Shown here piece after piece: positions 1 to 9,095 of a DNA stretch of 64,000 nt; within the stretch, counting starts at the first letter, position 1; each line of letters starts with the position of its first letter. The DNA comes from DYEC01 sp034434695 (GTDB lineage Bacteria; Chloroflexota; Anaerolineae; Anaerolineales; Anaerolineaceae), in NCBI GenBank assembly GCA_034434695.1, contig DAOTYY010000050.1:1-64000 (forward strand), in the 5' to 3' direction. The position numbers were made by a program, and so were the translations under genes. The notes below the pieces were generated by a model, which searched no databases, had not been told where the DNA came from, and saw only the letters and a list, made by a program, of their open reading frames with translations.

Positions 1-1
1 C

Positions 2-121
2 TCTCGCCATCGCAGTATCATCAACTTCTTTGTAAATGTGCTGTGCGGCTTGATTGCTTACTGCCGCCGTCCATCAAAACCGTCTTTGGGCTTGGACGAG
101 TACCTGCCCTTGCCCGCCTAA
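2..121 (+). mobile_element. 3' end of an IS transposase gene (partial, IS982-like)
   Basis: The frame starting at base 2 is open to a TAA at 119-121 and encodes about 39 residues, including the segments RHRSIINFFVN and GLIAYC, followed by a KPSL segment. This resembles the C-terminal tail of DDE transposases, most like the IS982 family as I remember it. The rest of the gene lies before the window. The following bases, ACCCGAATTCACGTTAA at 121-137, would be the terminal inverted repeat of the element. Coding homology to a different protein (RCK) starts directly after it. The family name is uncertain; that this is a transposase tail next to an interrupted gene is the better supported part. Confidence 0.5.
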
Positions 122-137
122 CCCGAATTCACGTTAA
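121..137. repeat. candidate terminal inverted repeat of the IS element
   Basis: ACCCGAATTCACGTTAA directly follows the transposase stop codon and ends exactly where RCK-like coding sequence begins. Its partner at the other end of the element is outside the window, so the inverted repeat and any target duplication cannot be confirmed here. Confidence 0.4.
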
Positions 138-562
138 ATCTACAAATTGCACTGAAAGCACGCACCATAAACCCAAACATTCGGGTGGTTCTGCGCATAT
201 TTGATGATGAATTTGCTCAGTCTCTTCAAAAACAATTCGGTTTTATTGCCTTGAGTGCAACCGGTATGGCTGCACCAGTTTTTGCTGCCAGCGCAGCAAA
301 CATTGATATTACTCCACCCTTGACTATTGATGGACAACCACATAGCCTGGCGCGCATTAAGATTCCTCTGAAGTCGCGCTTAAGTGGAAAATCGGTAGAG
401 GAGATTGAAAATCAATACCAGATCAGTATCGTGCTCATCAATCGTGTGGGACAAAAACAGTTTCACCCCTCGGGAGAAATGCATCTCACCGGGAATGATG
501 ACATTGTTGTGCTCGGTGCTCCCGAACAAATCAATTTACTGATACACAAAAATAATTTATAG
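137..562 (+). pseudogene. RCK/TrkA potassium-channel regulator, 5' end lost to IS insertion
   Basis: From base 137 the frame reads NLQIALKARTINPNIRVVLR and continues to a TAG at 560-562. This matches the last part of a TrkA-N/RCK NAD-binding fold (the NxxIALxAR and IRVVLRxFD segments), followed by a TrkA-C domain at about residues 70-140 (LARIKIPLKSRLSGKSVEEI). Such proteins gate K+ channels or transporters in response to nucleotides. The frame upstream is closed by the stop of the transposase gene, so the N-terminal half of the fold is missing. A GTG at 185 could start a short product, but it would lack the Rossmann nucleotide-binding glycines. A disrupted gene is more likely than a functional short one. 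Confidence 0.65.
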
Positions 563-625
563 GAGTATAATGCTTGCACCGCCGGCCTGTGGCTGGCATT
601 TGCTTGAATCGGAGGCAAAATCTGC

Positions 626-2020
626 ATGAGGCAACGTTACTACATAAACCTGATTCTTATTCTGATCTTGCTTGGCATTGCCATCTGGATTGATTTGCCA
701 AATAATCCGGGTATCAAAATTGGCAATTTTGAACGTAGTCTGGATACTGTGTTAGGACTGGACTTAAAGGGCGGGATGCAAGTCCTGTTGGAAGCTGACT
801 TACCTGCTGATGTACCAGTTGACGCGCAGGCGCTTGATGATGCCCGAAGAATTGTAGAAAACCGCAGCAACGGGCTGGGCGTCAAGGAAGTTGTGTTCCA
901 GGTAGCAGGAAATCGTCGTATTGTAGGTGAATTCCCCGGTCTGACAAACACTGAAGAAGTGACCAATGTACTAAAAGAGACCGGTCAACTTGAATTCGTA
1001 GATATGGGAGACACCCCTCTACCAGAAGGCACAGTGATCAAGACCACCTTAGGGCAATCACAAACTTCTGTTGAACCCACAGGAGTGCCTACCACCGAAG
1101 CAACCACTGAAACTCCGCAGAGTCAACCCTCGTCAGGCACGGAAGATAAAGTATGGACGACCATCATGACCGGCGACCAGTTAAAATCGGTCTCTGTTAC
1201 AACCGATCAACTTGGAAAGCCTGTTGTTCAATTTGAGCTTAAGCCAGAGGGACAAAAAATCTTTGCTGACTTTACATCAAAAAATGTTGGGAAATATCTG
1301 GCAATTGTTTTGGACAAGAAAATCATCTCTGTTCCCGTTATCCGCAGTGCTATTACTGAGGGGAGTGGCATCATTGAAGGGAATTTCACCGTTGACACGG
1401 CGAACGCACTGGCTGTTCAATTGCGCTATGGCTCACTGCCCATCCCTTTGAAAGTCGTCGAGAGCCGGGTGATTGGTCCTACACTTGGAGAGGACTCCCT
1501 GAATAAAAGTTTGATCGCCGGAATGATCGGGTTCGCGCTGGTAACATTATTTATGATTATTTATTATCGTCTACCGGGCGGGATTGCCATCCTGGCAATC
1601 ATCAATTACGGTTTGATCACCCTGGCGTTATTCAAGTTGATCCCAGTGACATTGACCTTGCCTGGTATCGCCGGTTTCTTGTTGAGCACCGGTGGCGCTC
1701 TGGACGCAAATATCCTGATCTTTGAACGTCTTAAAGAGGAGTTGCGCAATGGGAGAACATTGCGTCAGGCGGTAGACTTAGGATGGAAACGCGCCTGGCC
1801 CTCCATTCGAGACTCAAATATTGCCACGCTGATTACCAGCACAATCTTATTCTGGTTCGGATCGGCTTACGGCGCCAGCATTGTCAAAGGCTTTGCGGTG
1901 ACCCTAGCGCTGGGTGTGGCGGTCAGCTTGTTCAGCGCAATCGTCATCACCAGAACTTTTCTAAATGTAGTGCTCGACTTTTTGAATCCTGCCAAACATC
2001 AACAATGGTTTGGCGCATAA
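626..2020 (+). CDS. secD: Protein translocase subunit SecD
   Basis: 464 residues. SecD and SecF form a membrane complex that uses the proton-motive force to pull exported proteins through SecYEG. An N-terminal membrane helix (about 7-23) precedes GLDLKGG at 44-50, the SecD signature. A periplasmic P1 domain follows, interrupted by a Thr/Gln/Pro-rich linker around residues 140-172, and then five C-terminal helices with the conserved GGALDANILIFERLKEEL segment. The ATG is preceded by a GGAGG. A TATAAT at 566-571 could be the -10 of its promoter, without a clear -35. secF follows after 13 nt. The low-complexity linker inside the periplasmic domain is the only unusual trait. Confidence 0.96.
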   Translation: MRQRYYINLILILILLGIAIWIDLPNNPGIKIGNFERSLDTVLGLDLKGGMQVLLEADLPADVPVDAQALDDARRIVENRSNGLGVKEVVFQVAGNRRIVGEFPGLTNTEEVTNVLKETGQLEFVDMGDTPLPEGTVIKTTLGQSQTSVEPTGVPTTEATTETPQSQPSSGTEDKVWTTIMTGDQLKSVSVTTDQLGKPVVQFELKPEGQKIFADFTSKNVGKYLAIVLDKKIISVPVIRSAITEGSGIIEGNFTVDTANALAVQLRYGSLPIPLKVVESRVIGPTLGEDSLNKSLIAGMIGFALVTLFMIIYYRLPGGIAILAIINYGLITLALFKLIPVTLTLPGIAGFLLSTGGALDANILIFERLKEELRNGRTLRQAVDLGWKRAWPSIRDSNIATLITSTILFWFGSAYGASIVKGFAVTLALGVAVSLFSAIVITRTFLNVVLDFLNPAKHQQWFGA

Positions 2021-2033
2021 ACAGGATAAAGCT

Positions 2034-2957
2034 ATGCTGAATATTCTTGGAAAACGCTATCTCTTTTTTGCCATTTCTCTGTTGTTGATCTTACCTGGCT
2101 TGATCATCATCGCAATCTGGGGGCTTCCTCTTGCAATTGACTTCAAGGGCGGCAGCCTGCTTGAGGTTCGATTCCCGTCCGGTGCTGCTCCCCAACCCGC
2201 CGATGTCATCAAGTTATATAACGATATTGGCGTAACGGATGTCCAGGTTCAGACCACTGGATCAGACATATTGATTATCCGCTCTGCCTTTCTGGATGAC
2301 GAAAAACGCAGTGAGGTGATTAACACGATGAACAGCCGTTTTAATGAAACGGTTGAAATCCGGCGGTTTGAAAATGTTGGCCCAACAATTGGTCAGGAAG
2401 TCACCAGCCGGGGCGGGCTAGCCATTGCCGTCGCTGCGCTAGGCGTGATCATCTATATTACCTTTGCCTTCCGCGGCATCCCACACGCCTTCCGGTACGG
2501 TGTTTGTGCAATCATTGCTATGCTCCATGACGGTCTAGTGGTTTTGAGCATCTCTGCCATCGGTGGACATTTCTTTGGATGGCAAATTGATTCGCTTTTT
2601 CTGACCGCTCTTTTGACTGTCATAGGTTTTTCAGTACAAGATAAAATCGTGGTCTTCGACCGCATTCGTGAGAATTCAAATATCTACCGTAAGCTCCCCT
2701 TTGAAAAACTAGCAAACCACTCCATTGTCCAAACACTGCAACGCTCCATTAACACCCAGCTAATGACCTCAGAATTCATGTTGTTAGCACTGGCGCTGCT
2801 TGGTGGTGTAACCTTGCGAGAGTTCGCAATTATTTTGCTGGTCGGTCTCTTTATGGGCACCTATTCATCAATCTTTATTGCCGCACCTTTCCTGGTTGTT
2901 TGGGAAAGCCAGGAATGGCGGAACTGGTTTCGGGGTAAAAAACTAAGCGAAGCATAA
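2034..2957 (+). CDS. secF: Protein translocase subunit SecF
   Basis: About 307 residues, partner of SecD in the SecDF export motor. IDFKGGSLLEVRF near the N-terminus is the SecF signature, followed by a small periplasmic domain and a five-helix RND-like membrane block with FSVQDKIVVFDRIREN. I take the ATG at 2034, preceded by AGGA with normal spacing; a TTG at 2010 in the same frame would overlap the secD stop. The gene is co-transcribed with secD, and a strong terminator lies 25 nt after its stop. Confidence 0.95.
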   Translation: MLNILGKRYLFFAISLLLILPGLIIIAIWGLPLAIDFKGGSLLEVRFPSGAAPQPADVIKLYNDIGVTDVQVQTTGSDILIIRSAFLDDEKRSEVINTMNSRFNETVEIRRFENVGPTIGQEVTSRGGLAIAVAALGVIIYITFAFRGIPHAFRYGVCAIIAMLHDGLVVLSISAIGGHFFGWQIDSLFLTALLTVIGFSVQDKIVVFDRIRENSNIYRKLPFEKLANHSIVQTLQRSINTQLMTSEFMLLALALLGGVTLREFAIILLVGLFMGTYSSIFIAAPFLVVWESQEWRNWFRGKKLSEA

Positions 2958-2982
2958 CCTTCTTTGCTCTAATAGGCTTAGT

Positions 2983-3018
2983 ATGAGGTCTGGTGCACAT
3001 CACCAGATCTCATTTTTT
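2983..3018 (+). terminator. Rho-independent terminator after secDF
   Basis: TGAGGTCTGGTG at 2983-2994 pairs with CACCAGATCTCA (one G-U pair) and is followed by a run of six T. It ends the secD-secF transcript. Confidence 0.85.
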
Positions 3019-3100
3019 ATCCGCCCTTTTCTCTTTATATTGAGAATTTCGTGCCTTGCCCAATCACCGCAAGGTATAATTCACCATAAGGAGCTGATGA

Positions 3101-4333
3101 ATGGCAAAGCAAAAGCTAACCAGTGCAAGGCTATTCTACGGGATTTTTCTGATCACCCTCGCTATCCTGATCTACTTACCAGTTGTGAACGTAAAGCTAT
3201 ATATTCACAGTAAGCAGGAATTCAAGAGTCACGCCCAATTTGCCCAGACTTTCGTTGAAGATGTAAACCAAGTACCCAAGTTCATTATCGCTCACCCGCT
3301 CTATATGTTGGCAGAAGTAGCAGTGATGAAAATACTTGCTGTTGATGCACGCAAAGCGGGCTTACTCGTCTCTTTACTCGCCTATGTCTGGCTAACATGG
3401 ATCATTTATAAAGAATTCCTTAAGAGAACACAAAACACTTCAAAACGCGCAGAACTGAAATCTATGGTGCTTACGCTAGTCTCGTTAACAGCGGCCCATA
3501 TTCCTATTCTTCTATTTGTCGATCGCGACATTTACTTTGGATATATTGGCATTAATGCTTATCACAATGCAACGAGTAACTTCCTCAAGCCATTTGCTTT
3601 GATCGGTTTCATTTACTCGCTCAAAGCCTTCCAGAGTGCGTCGCCAACCATGAAAGAAACTATTACCACAGCGATCCTTCTCGTTCTTTCTACATTGGTC
3701 AAACCCAATTTTATCATCTGCCTGTTACCAGCGCTTGTGATCTTCCTGTTTCTGCGCTGGAAGCAAAATCAAACCATTCACTGGCGTTTTGTTCTTGCCA
3801 GCATTTTTATCCCTTCTGCACTGACGCTTGCGTGGCAATTTTTCTATAACTACACGGATGATAGTTCAAGGATCATTTTTTATCCATTTGGAGTCAAAGC
3901 TTATTACTCGGATGAGTTAATCCTTAAGTTTATCTCTTCGATCTTATTTCCTCTGCTGGTTACCAGAATTTATATACGTGATGCCATAAAAGACAACAAA
4001 GTTGTGCTTGCTTGGCTTAGCTTCTTTTTTGGTGCTTTTTACGCCTATTTCCTTGCCGAAAATAGCGGTGGTGCATTTACCCATGGAAATTTTGATTGGA
4101 GCGCTGAGATTACCCTGTTCATCCTGTTTATCATGACACTGTTGTTTTTTCTCGAAAAAAAACTACAAAAAACCGGAACAACATTCTGGGATGTTTTAAT
4201 TATCATTGCATTGGTTACTCACGTCCTGTCCGGGGTCCTGTATTACATTTACTCACTTACAATGGACAGTTACAGTGAACTTCCTTCCCTAAAGCGAATG
4301 TTTGAAACATTTTTGAGAATTTTCTTGCGGTGA
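3101..4333 (+). CDS. Polytopic membrane protein of unknown function
   Basis: 410 residues with roughly nine to ten hydrophobic segments, starting at about 12-32, and short charged loops. The overall plan (an N-terminal helix, a polar first loop of about 55 residues, then closely packed helices) resembles GT-C type glycosyltransferases or O-antigen-related membrane proteins, but I see no motif that proves this. The ATG has an AAGGAG 7 nt upstream. The gene stands alone between the secDF terminator and an epimerase gene with its own promoter. Confidence 0.7.
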   Translation: MAKQKLTSARLFYGIFLITLAILIYLPVVNVKLYIHSKQEFKSHAQFAQTFVEDVNQVPKFIIAHPLYMLAEVAVMKILAVDARKAGLLVSLLAYVWLTWIIYKEFLKRTQNTSKRAELKSMVLTLVSLTAAHIPILLFVDRDIYFGYIGINAYHNATSNFLKPFALIGFIYSLKAFQSASPTMKETITTAILLVLSTLVKPNFIICLLPALVIFLFLRWKQNQTIHWRFVLASIFIPSALTLAWQFFYNYTDDSSRIIFYPFGVKAYYSDELILKFISSILFPLLVTRIYIRDAIKDNKVVLAWLSFFFGAFYAYFLAENSGGAFTHGNFDWSAEITLFILFIMTLLFFLEKKLQKTGTTFWDVLIIIALVTHVLSGVLYYIYSLTMDSYSELPSLKRMFETFLRIFLR

Positions 4334-4359
4334 TGCTACGTCAAAGGTCAAAAATATCC

Positions 4360-4388
4360 TTCACCCTGCAATAGCAAACTGGTACAAT
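4360..4388 (+). promoter_or_regulatory. Promoter upstream of the epimerase gene
   Basis: TTCACC (4360-4365), a 17-nt spacer, then TACAAT (4383-4388). It lies 52 nt before the ATG at 4440. Matches to both consensus hexamers are partial. Confidence 0.45.
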
Positions 4389-4439
4389 ATAAGAAATCAA
4401 ACATCCTAATCCCCTTATCCAATTTTCTAGAGAGCAAAT

Positions 4440-5468
4440 ATGCGAAAAGAGGTTGTATTAATCACAGGAGCTAATGGCGAAATAGGCCATGGGCTTATCA
4501 AATATCTTGCCAATCACGGAGACACCCGAATCCTGGCATTAGATGTCATGCCCCTGGATGAATCATTACGACCTCTATGTCAGACATTTATCCAGGGTGA
4601 CATCCTGGATACGATGTTACTTGGACGCCTGGTGGCTGAATACGAAATCCGCACAATATACCACCTAGCGTCTATTTTATCTACGAAGGCAGAATACCAG
4701 CCAGAGACTGCTCACCGGGTAAACGTAGAAGGCACATTGAACCTGCTCCGGCTGGCAGTGGAACAATCCCAGTGGCAGGGACGTCAGGTCCGTTTTTTGT
4801 ACCCGAGCTCAATCGCTGCTTATGGGCTACCTGATTTGAACACCAAAATATTAGTTGGTAAAGTCAAAGAAAATGACTGGCTGCAACCCACCACCATGTA
4901 CGGGTGCAACAAACTATATTGCGAACATCTAGGGCGTTATTATTCGCTATATTACCGACAGCTTGCGGTTGATTGTGAAACTCATACAATTGATTTCCGT
5001 GGTATTCGCTTCCCCGGCTTGATCAGCGCAGATACCGTTCCCACCGGCGGCACCAGTGATTACGGGCCTGAGATGCTACACCATGCCGCAGCAGGTGAAC
5101 CCTACGCATGTTTCGTGCGCCCGGATACCCAGCTTCCCTTTATGGTGATGCCCGACGCAGTCAAGGCGCTTCTTCAACTGGAACAAGCCCCTCGTGAATC
5201 ACTTACACAGCTTGTCTACAACGTGACTAGCTTTAGCCTGACCGCCAAACAAATTCACGAAATTGTAAAAAAAGCTTTTCCAGAAGCGCAAATTACGTTT
5301 AAACCGCATTTGTGCCGTCAGGCAATTGTAGATTCATGGCCGGCTGATATTGATGATGCCGCTGCTCGTAATGATTGGGGGTGGTCGCCAGACTATGACT
5401 TGGAACGCGCCTTTGAGGAATACTTGATCCCCTCCATTCGCAAAAGATATATAGTTCATTCGCATTGA
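4440..5468 (+). CDS. NAD-dependent epimerase/dehydratase (L-threonine 3-dehydrogenase-like)
   Basis: 342 residues, extended short-chain dehydrogenase fold. GANGEIG near residue 10 is the NAD-binding glycine motif, YPSSIAAYG carries the catalytic Ser region, and MYGCNK is the YxxxK pair. The segment FRGIRFPGLISADTVPTGGT and the later LPFMVMPDAVKALLQL resemble the UDP-glucose-epimerase-like L-threonine dehydrogenases, which oxidise threonine to 2-amino-3-ketobutyrate. No kbl (ketobutyrate CoA ligase) gene is adjacent, so the substrate is inferred from similarity only. The ribosome binding site is weak (AGAG). Confidence 0.75.
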   Translation: MRKEVVLITGANGEIGHGLIKYLANHGDTRILALDVMPLDESLRPLCQTFIQGDILDTMLLGRLVAEYEIRTIYHLASILSTKAEYQPETAHRVNVEGTLNLLRLAVEQSQWQGRQVRFLYPSSIAAYGLPDLNTKILVGKVKENDWLQPTTMYGCNKLYCEHLGRYYSLYYRQLAVDCETHTIDFRGIRFPGLISADTVPTGGTSDYGPEMLHHAAAGEPYACFVRPDTQLPFMVMPDAVKALLQLEQAPRESLTQLVYNVTSFSLTAKQIHEIVKKAFPEAQITFKPHLCRQAIVDSWPADIDDAAARNDWGWSPDYDLERAFEEYLIPSIRKRYIVHSH

Positions 5469-5522
5469 AAATCGCAACAGGAAACTTGATTTGATATAAC
5501 AGGGTGTTATAGAGGAACAAGT

Positions 5523-6605
5523 ATGAGCAAGGAAACTCTTGGTTACGTCAGACTTGTCTGGGTTTGTCCCAACTGCAAAACCAGAAACCCGGGTGACCGA
5601 AAAACCTGTAGCAGCTGCGGTTCCCCTCAACCAGAAGATGTTGCTTTTGAACAAGAGAGCGAACAGAAACTGCTTGAGAACGAAAAAGAAATTGAACAGG
5701 CAAAAGCCGATGCAGATATTCATTGTGGTTTCTGTGGAACCCGCAATCCTGCTACAGCAACCGCATGTGCTCAATGTGGTGGAGACCTTAAGGAAGGTAA
5801 AAAACGCGCAAGCGGGCAGATCGTAGGTGCCTTTCAGAGCAGCATCTCTCAAACACAAAACCAATGTCCCAACTGCGGTGAGCTAAATCCACCAAATGCA
5901 CAATCCTGTCAGAAATGCGGTGGTCCGTTAGCAGAGATAAGCAGACCCACTGCCATTCCCATCACCCCGATAAAAGAAAAACAAAAGAGAACAGTTGCTA
6001 TCATTTTTGCATTAGCGTTATTGTTTCTCTGCGGGATGCTGATCCTGCTTGGCGTGAATCTATTTTCAAGGTCGGAACTGGTGGGAACAGTGCAAAATGT
6101 TGGCTGGGAACGTTCAATTGAAATTGAACAGTTTGGTCCCATTACCAAGCGGGGTTGGAAAGATGAAATTCCTAGTGATGCAGTCATTGAATCCTGCCGG
6201 AAAGAATTTCATCACACCCAAAGTGAACCTGCACCCGACGCTGAAAAGGTTTGCGGCACGCCGTACACAATTGATCGGGGTACTGGATTTGGAGAAGTCG
6301 TCCAGGATTGCGAATACCGAGTTTATTTGGATTTTTGTGAATTTACGGTTAAAGAATGGTCAACCTATGATTGGGTTACCTTTCGAGATAACGATTTCTC
6401 GCCTGCATGGCCCATCCCCACTCTTCTGACCAACCAGCGAATCGGTGATCGTTCTGAAATATATACGATTACATTTGATACGGATCAGGGCACATTCGAA
6501 CTAAAGACAGAGGACTCCGCTTTGTTCACCAAATGTCAGCTTGGCAGCGAGTGGATACTGACTGTAAATGGTTTTGGTAACGTTGTCTCCATATCACCAC
6601 ATTAG
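5523..6605 (+). CDS. Membrane protein with three zinc ribbons
   Basis: 360 residues. Three four-cysteine ribbons lie in the N-terminal half: VCPNCKTRNPGDRKTCSSCG (about 14-33), HCGFCG...ACAQCG (about 67-86) and QCPNCGELN...SCQKCG (about 114-134). A Lys/Gln-rich linker and one membrane helix (about 158-180) follow, then a C-terminal domain of about 180 residues containing further cysteines, probably outside the membrane. The first ribbon resembles the RanBP2 type (Trp two residues before the first Cys). No enzyme motif is visible. The ATG is preceded by GAGGAAC. A zinc-dependent cytoplasmic docking module attached to an outside domain is my reading, not a known function. Confidence 0.75.
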   Translation: MSKETLGYVRLVWVCPNCKTRNPGDRKTCSSCGSPQPEDVAFEQESEQKLLENEKEIEQAKADADIHCGFCGTRNPATATACAQCGGDLKEGKKRASGQIVGAFQSSISQTQNQCPNCGELNPPNAQSCQKCGGPLAEISRPTAIPITPIKEKQKRTVAIIFALALLFLCGMLILLGVNLFSRSELVGTVQNVGWERSIEIEQFGPITKRGWKDEIPSDAVIESCRKEFHHTQSEPAPDAEKVCGTPYTIDRGTGFGEVVQDCEYRVYLDFCEFTVKEWSTYDWVTFRDNDFSPAWPIPTLLTNQRIGDRSEIYTITFDTDQGTFELKTEDSALFTKCQLGSEWILTVNGFGNVVSISPH

Positions 6606-6814
6606 TCACTCGCATTTCTCACTGCCAATATCAGTATTTCACCATAATAGATTATCAAACAAATGATAAATGACTACATAAAACGGGACTTTTGTTTAGC
6701 AAAAACTGCATACAATTAGACTATGGGCTTAAGCAATCCGAAAATAATGCCACGCTGTCCTGAAGCCAAAGCCGCAAATAATAAATAATGATCTCGAAAC
6801 AGGAGGAATAAAAC

Positions 6815-8935
6815 GTGAATAAGGAAGTTCTTGATGGCCTCTTTCGACCTAAATCTGTGGCTGTCGTTGGGGCATCAGCCCAACCCGGTAAGATAGGTTA
6901 CACGGTTATAAAAAACCTGATTGAAGCGCAATACCTTGGAAAAATATACCCGATCAATCCTAAAGCTGATGAGATCAAAGAGATTCTGGGATTAAAAGTT
7001 TACCCAACGGTAGCTGATGTTCCAGGACCTATTGATGCGGCTGTCATCACCGTGCCAGCTAAGATTGTTCCACAGGCTGCAGAAGAATGCGGCAAGAAAA
7101 AAGTCAAAGGTTTGATCGTGATCACCTCCGGCTTTAGTGAGGTTGGTGAAAAAGACCTGGAACAACAGGTCGTTGACATTGCGCACAGTTATGGAATGCG
7201 AGTGCTCGGACCAAACATTGTTGGTACATTATCAAATTCTGACAGACTGAATGCCTCGTTTGCTCCCTTTCTGCCCCTGGCAGGAAAAGCCTCTCTGGTC
7301 TCTCAAAGTGGCGCTCTTCTGATTGCTATTGATGCCGCTACATTTACGCGCCGTGTTGGTTTTGATAAACTCATTTCCATTGGCAACATGTCTGATGTAA
7401 GCATCGCAGATACCATTGAATGGCTGAACGAAGATGAAAATACATCCTGCGTTACGTTGTATATTGAAGGTTTGAAAGACGGGCGACGTTTCATTGATGT
7501 TTGTAAGAAAGCTACCAAACCTATTATTGCACTCAAAGCCGGCGTATCTGCGCATGGTGCTGCGGCTGCTGCGTCACACACCGGTTCACTGGCGGGCGCG
7601 GTCAAAGTTTATGGCGCTGCTTTCCAGCAAGCCGGTGTACTTCAGGCTACGGATCTGGATAACCTGTTTGATTTGACTCTATCCCTTTCGCTGCAACCCC
7701 CAATGCGAGGCGATAATCTTCTTGTCATCACAAATGGTGGCGGTGTGGGGGTACTTGCCACAGACGCTGCAGAGCGTTATAACCTGCCACTAAAATTCGC
7801 GCCAGCCGACCTTCAAGACCAGATGAGACAGTACATGCCGGATTACGGCTCTCCCAAAAACCCGGTTGATATGACCGGGATGGCAGGAAACGATTGGTAT
7901 CAAGGAACTACTCGGCTAGCATTGAGACATCCTTGGGTAGATGGTGTTGTTGTTTTGTACTGTGAGACTGCCATTACCAATCCACTGGAGATTGCCCAGA
8001 ACATTCACAAAGCAGTTCAAGACTCAGGTGTCAAAGATAAACCTGTGACTGTCTCATTTGTGGGTGGCGAACGGTCTGCGGAAGCAATGCGTTGGCTGGT
8101 TGAACATAGTATCCCAGCCTATGGTGCCCCAGATGTTGCAGTGAATGCTATATCAGCCTTGCGAGAATATGCCCACGTCAAAGAGCTTGCAAACGAAAAT
8201 GCTGAGATTTGTCAGAGCGACCATCGCGCTGCAGCGTTAGAAATTATTCATGCAGCGCGCGCTGATGGACGTGATTCGCTTACTGAAATTGAAGCCAAGC
8301 AGATCTTTGCCCTTTACGGCCTTCCTGTCACGCAAACATATCTGGCAAAAAGTGAGGAAGAAGCTGTCTCACTGGCTCGTAAGATCGGTTATCCTGTTGT
8401 GATGAAGATTGTTTCCCCTGACATTTTACACAAATCAGATGCTGGGGGCGTTAAGGTCAATCTCAAGGATGACCATGCTGTTCGAGAGGCTTACACAACC
8501 ATCATGAATAATGCCAGAGCCTACAAATCAGACGCAAATATTCATGGCATTGTTGTTCAGGAAATGGCACCTTGGGGAACAGAAGTCATTCTTGGTTCTG
8601 TTAATGAGCCAACCTTCGGCCCAACCATGATGTTTGGGCTTGGCGGCATCTTTGTTGAAGTTCTTAAGGATGTGACCTTTAGAGTTGCTCCGGTGACTAC
8701 AAAACAAGCCTTACGAATGCTTGACGAAATACGCGGAGCGCCTATCCTTGCTGGGGTGCGCGGCGAGAAACCCCGAGACCGTCAGGCACTTGCAGAGACC
8801 GTTTGCCAGTATTCCAACATGATTCTGGACCTAGCAGACGAGATTAGCGAATCAGATGCCAACCCGGTGCTTGTGTACGAAGAAGGCAAAGGCGCCAAAG
8901 TGGTTGATGCGCGCATCATCTTGAAGAAAAAGTAA
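6815..8935 (+). CDS. ADP-forming acyl-CoA synthetase, alpha and beta subunits fused
   Basis: 706 residues. It converts acyl-CoA (acetyl-CoA in most characterised members), ADP and Pi to the free acid, CoA and ATP, a fermentative ATP-yielding step. Order of domains: CoA-binding fold (RPKSVAVVGASAQPGKIGY at the start), two succinyl-CoA-synthetase-like ligase domains containing ASHTGS with the phospho-accepting His255, then from about residue 480 an ATP-grasp domain (YPVVMKIVSPDILHKSDAGG). Start GTG with an AGGAGG at normal distance. The gene is monocistronic: about 200 bp of non-coding DNA precede it and a strong terminator follows. Confidence 0.9.
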   Translation: MNKEVLDGLFRPKSVAVVGASAQPGKIGYTVIKNLIEAQYLGKIYPINPKADEIKEILGLKVYPTVADVPGPIDAAVITVPAKIVPQAAEECGKKKVKGLIVITSGFSEVGEKDLEQQVVDIAHSYGMRVLGPNIVGTLSNSDRLNASFAPFLPLAGKASLVSQSGALLIAIDAATFTRRVGFDKLISIGNMSDVSIADTIEWLNEDENTSCVTLYIEGLKDGRRFIDVCKKATKPIIALKAGVSAHGAAAAASHTGSLAGAVKVYGAAFQQAGVLQATDLDNLFDLTLSLSLQPPMRGDNLLVITNGGGVGVLATDAAERYNLPLKFAPADLQDQMRQYMPDYGSPKNPVDMTGMAGNDWYQGTTRLALRHPWVDGVVVLYCETAITNPLEIAQNIHKAVQDSGVKDKPVTVSFVGGERSAEAMRWLVEHSIPAYGAPDVAVNAISALREYAHVKELANENAEICQSDHRAAALEIIHAARADGRDSLTEIEAKQIFALYGLPVTQTYLAKSEEEAVSLARKIGYPVVMKIVSPDILHKSDAGGVKVNLKDDHAVREAYTTIMNNARAYKSDANIHGIVVQEMAPWGTEVILGSVNEPTFGPTMMFGLGGIFVEVLKDVTFRVAPVTTKQALRMLDEIRGAPILAGVRGEKPRDRQALAETVCQYSNMILDLADEISESDANPVLVYEEGKGAKVVDARIILKKK

Positions 8936-8951
8936 ATCAGCTCTTTGTGAT

Positions 8952-8995
8952 AAAAACAATGGGGCGCTTGTTGCGAAGCACCCCATTGTTTTTAT
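8952..8995 (+). terminator. Terminator after the acyl-CoA synthetase gene
   Basis: AAAACAATGGGGCGC and the complementary arm GCACCCCATTGTTTTT form a long hairpin with a run of T. Confidence 0.85.
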
Positions 8996-9095
8996 TGGGT
9001 ATCTCTTGGGCAACAAAGTAGTGGTAAAATTTTGCGGACTTTGCTCGCACTTTTTGTCATCGAGGTCAAATACAAAGTTTTTGGACATCCTTCTT

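Noticed and set aside
5334..5864. 176-codon minus-strand frame
   Set aside because: It lies antisense to the epimerase and zinc-ribbon genes, has a Cys/Ser-rich shadow composition and no ribosome binding site.
6606..6814. Possible regulatory RNA between the zinc-ribbon gene and the acyl-CoA synthetase
   Set aside because: AT-rich, without a stable fold or a promoter of acceptable spacing; I see nothing specific in it.
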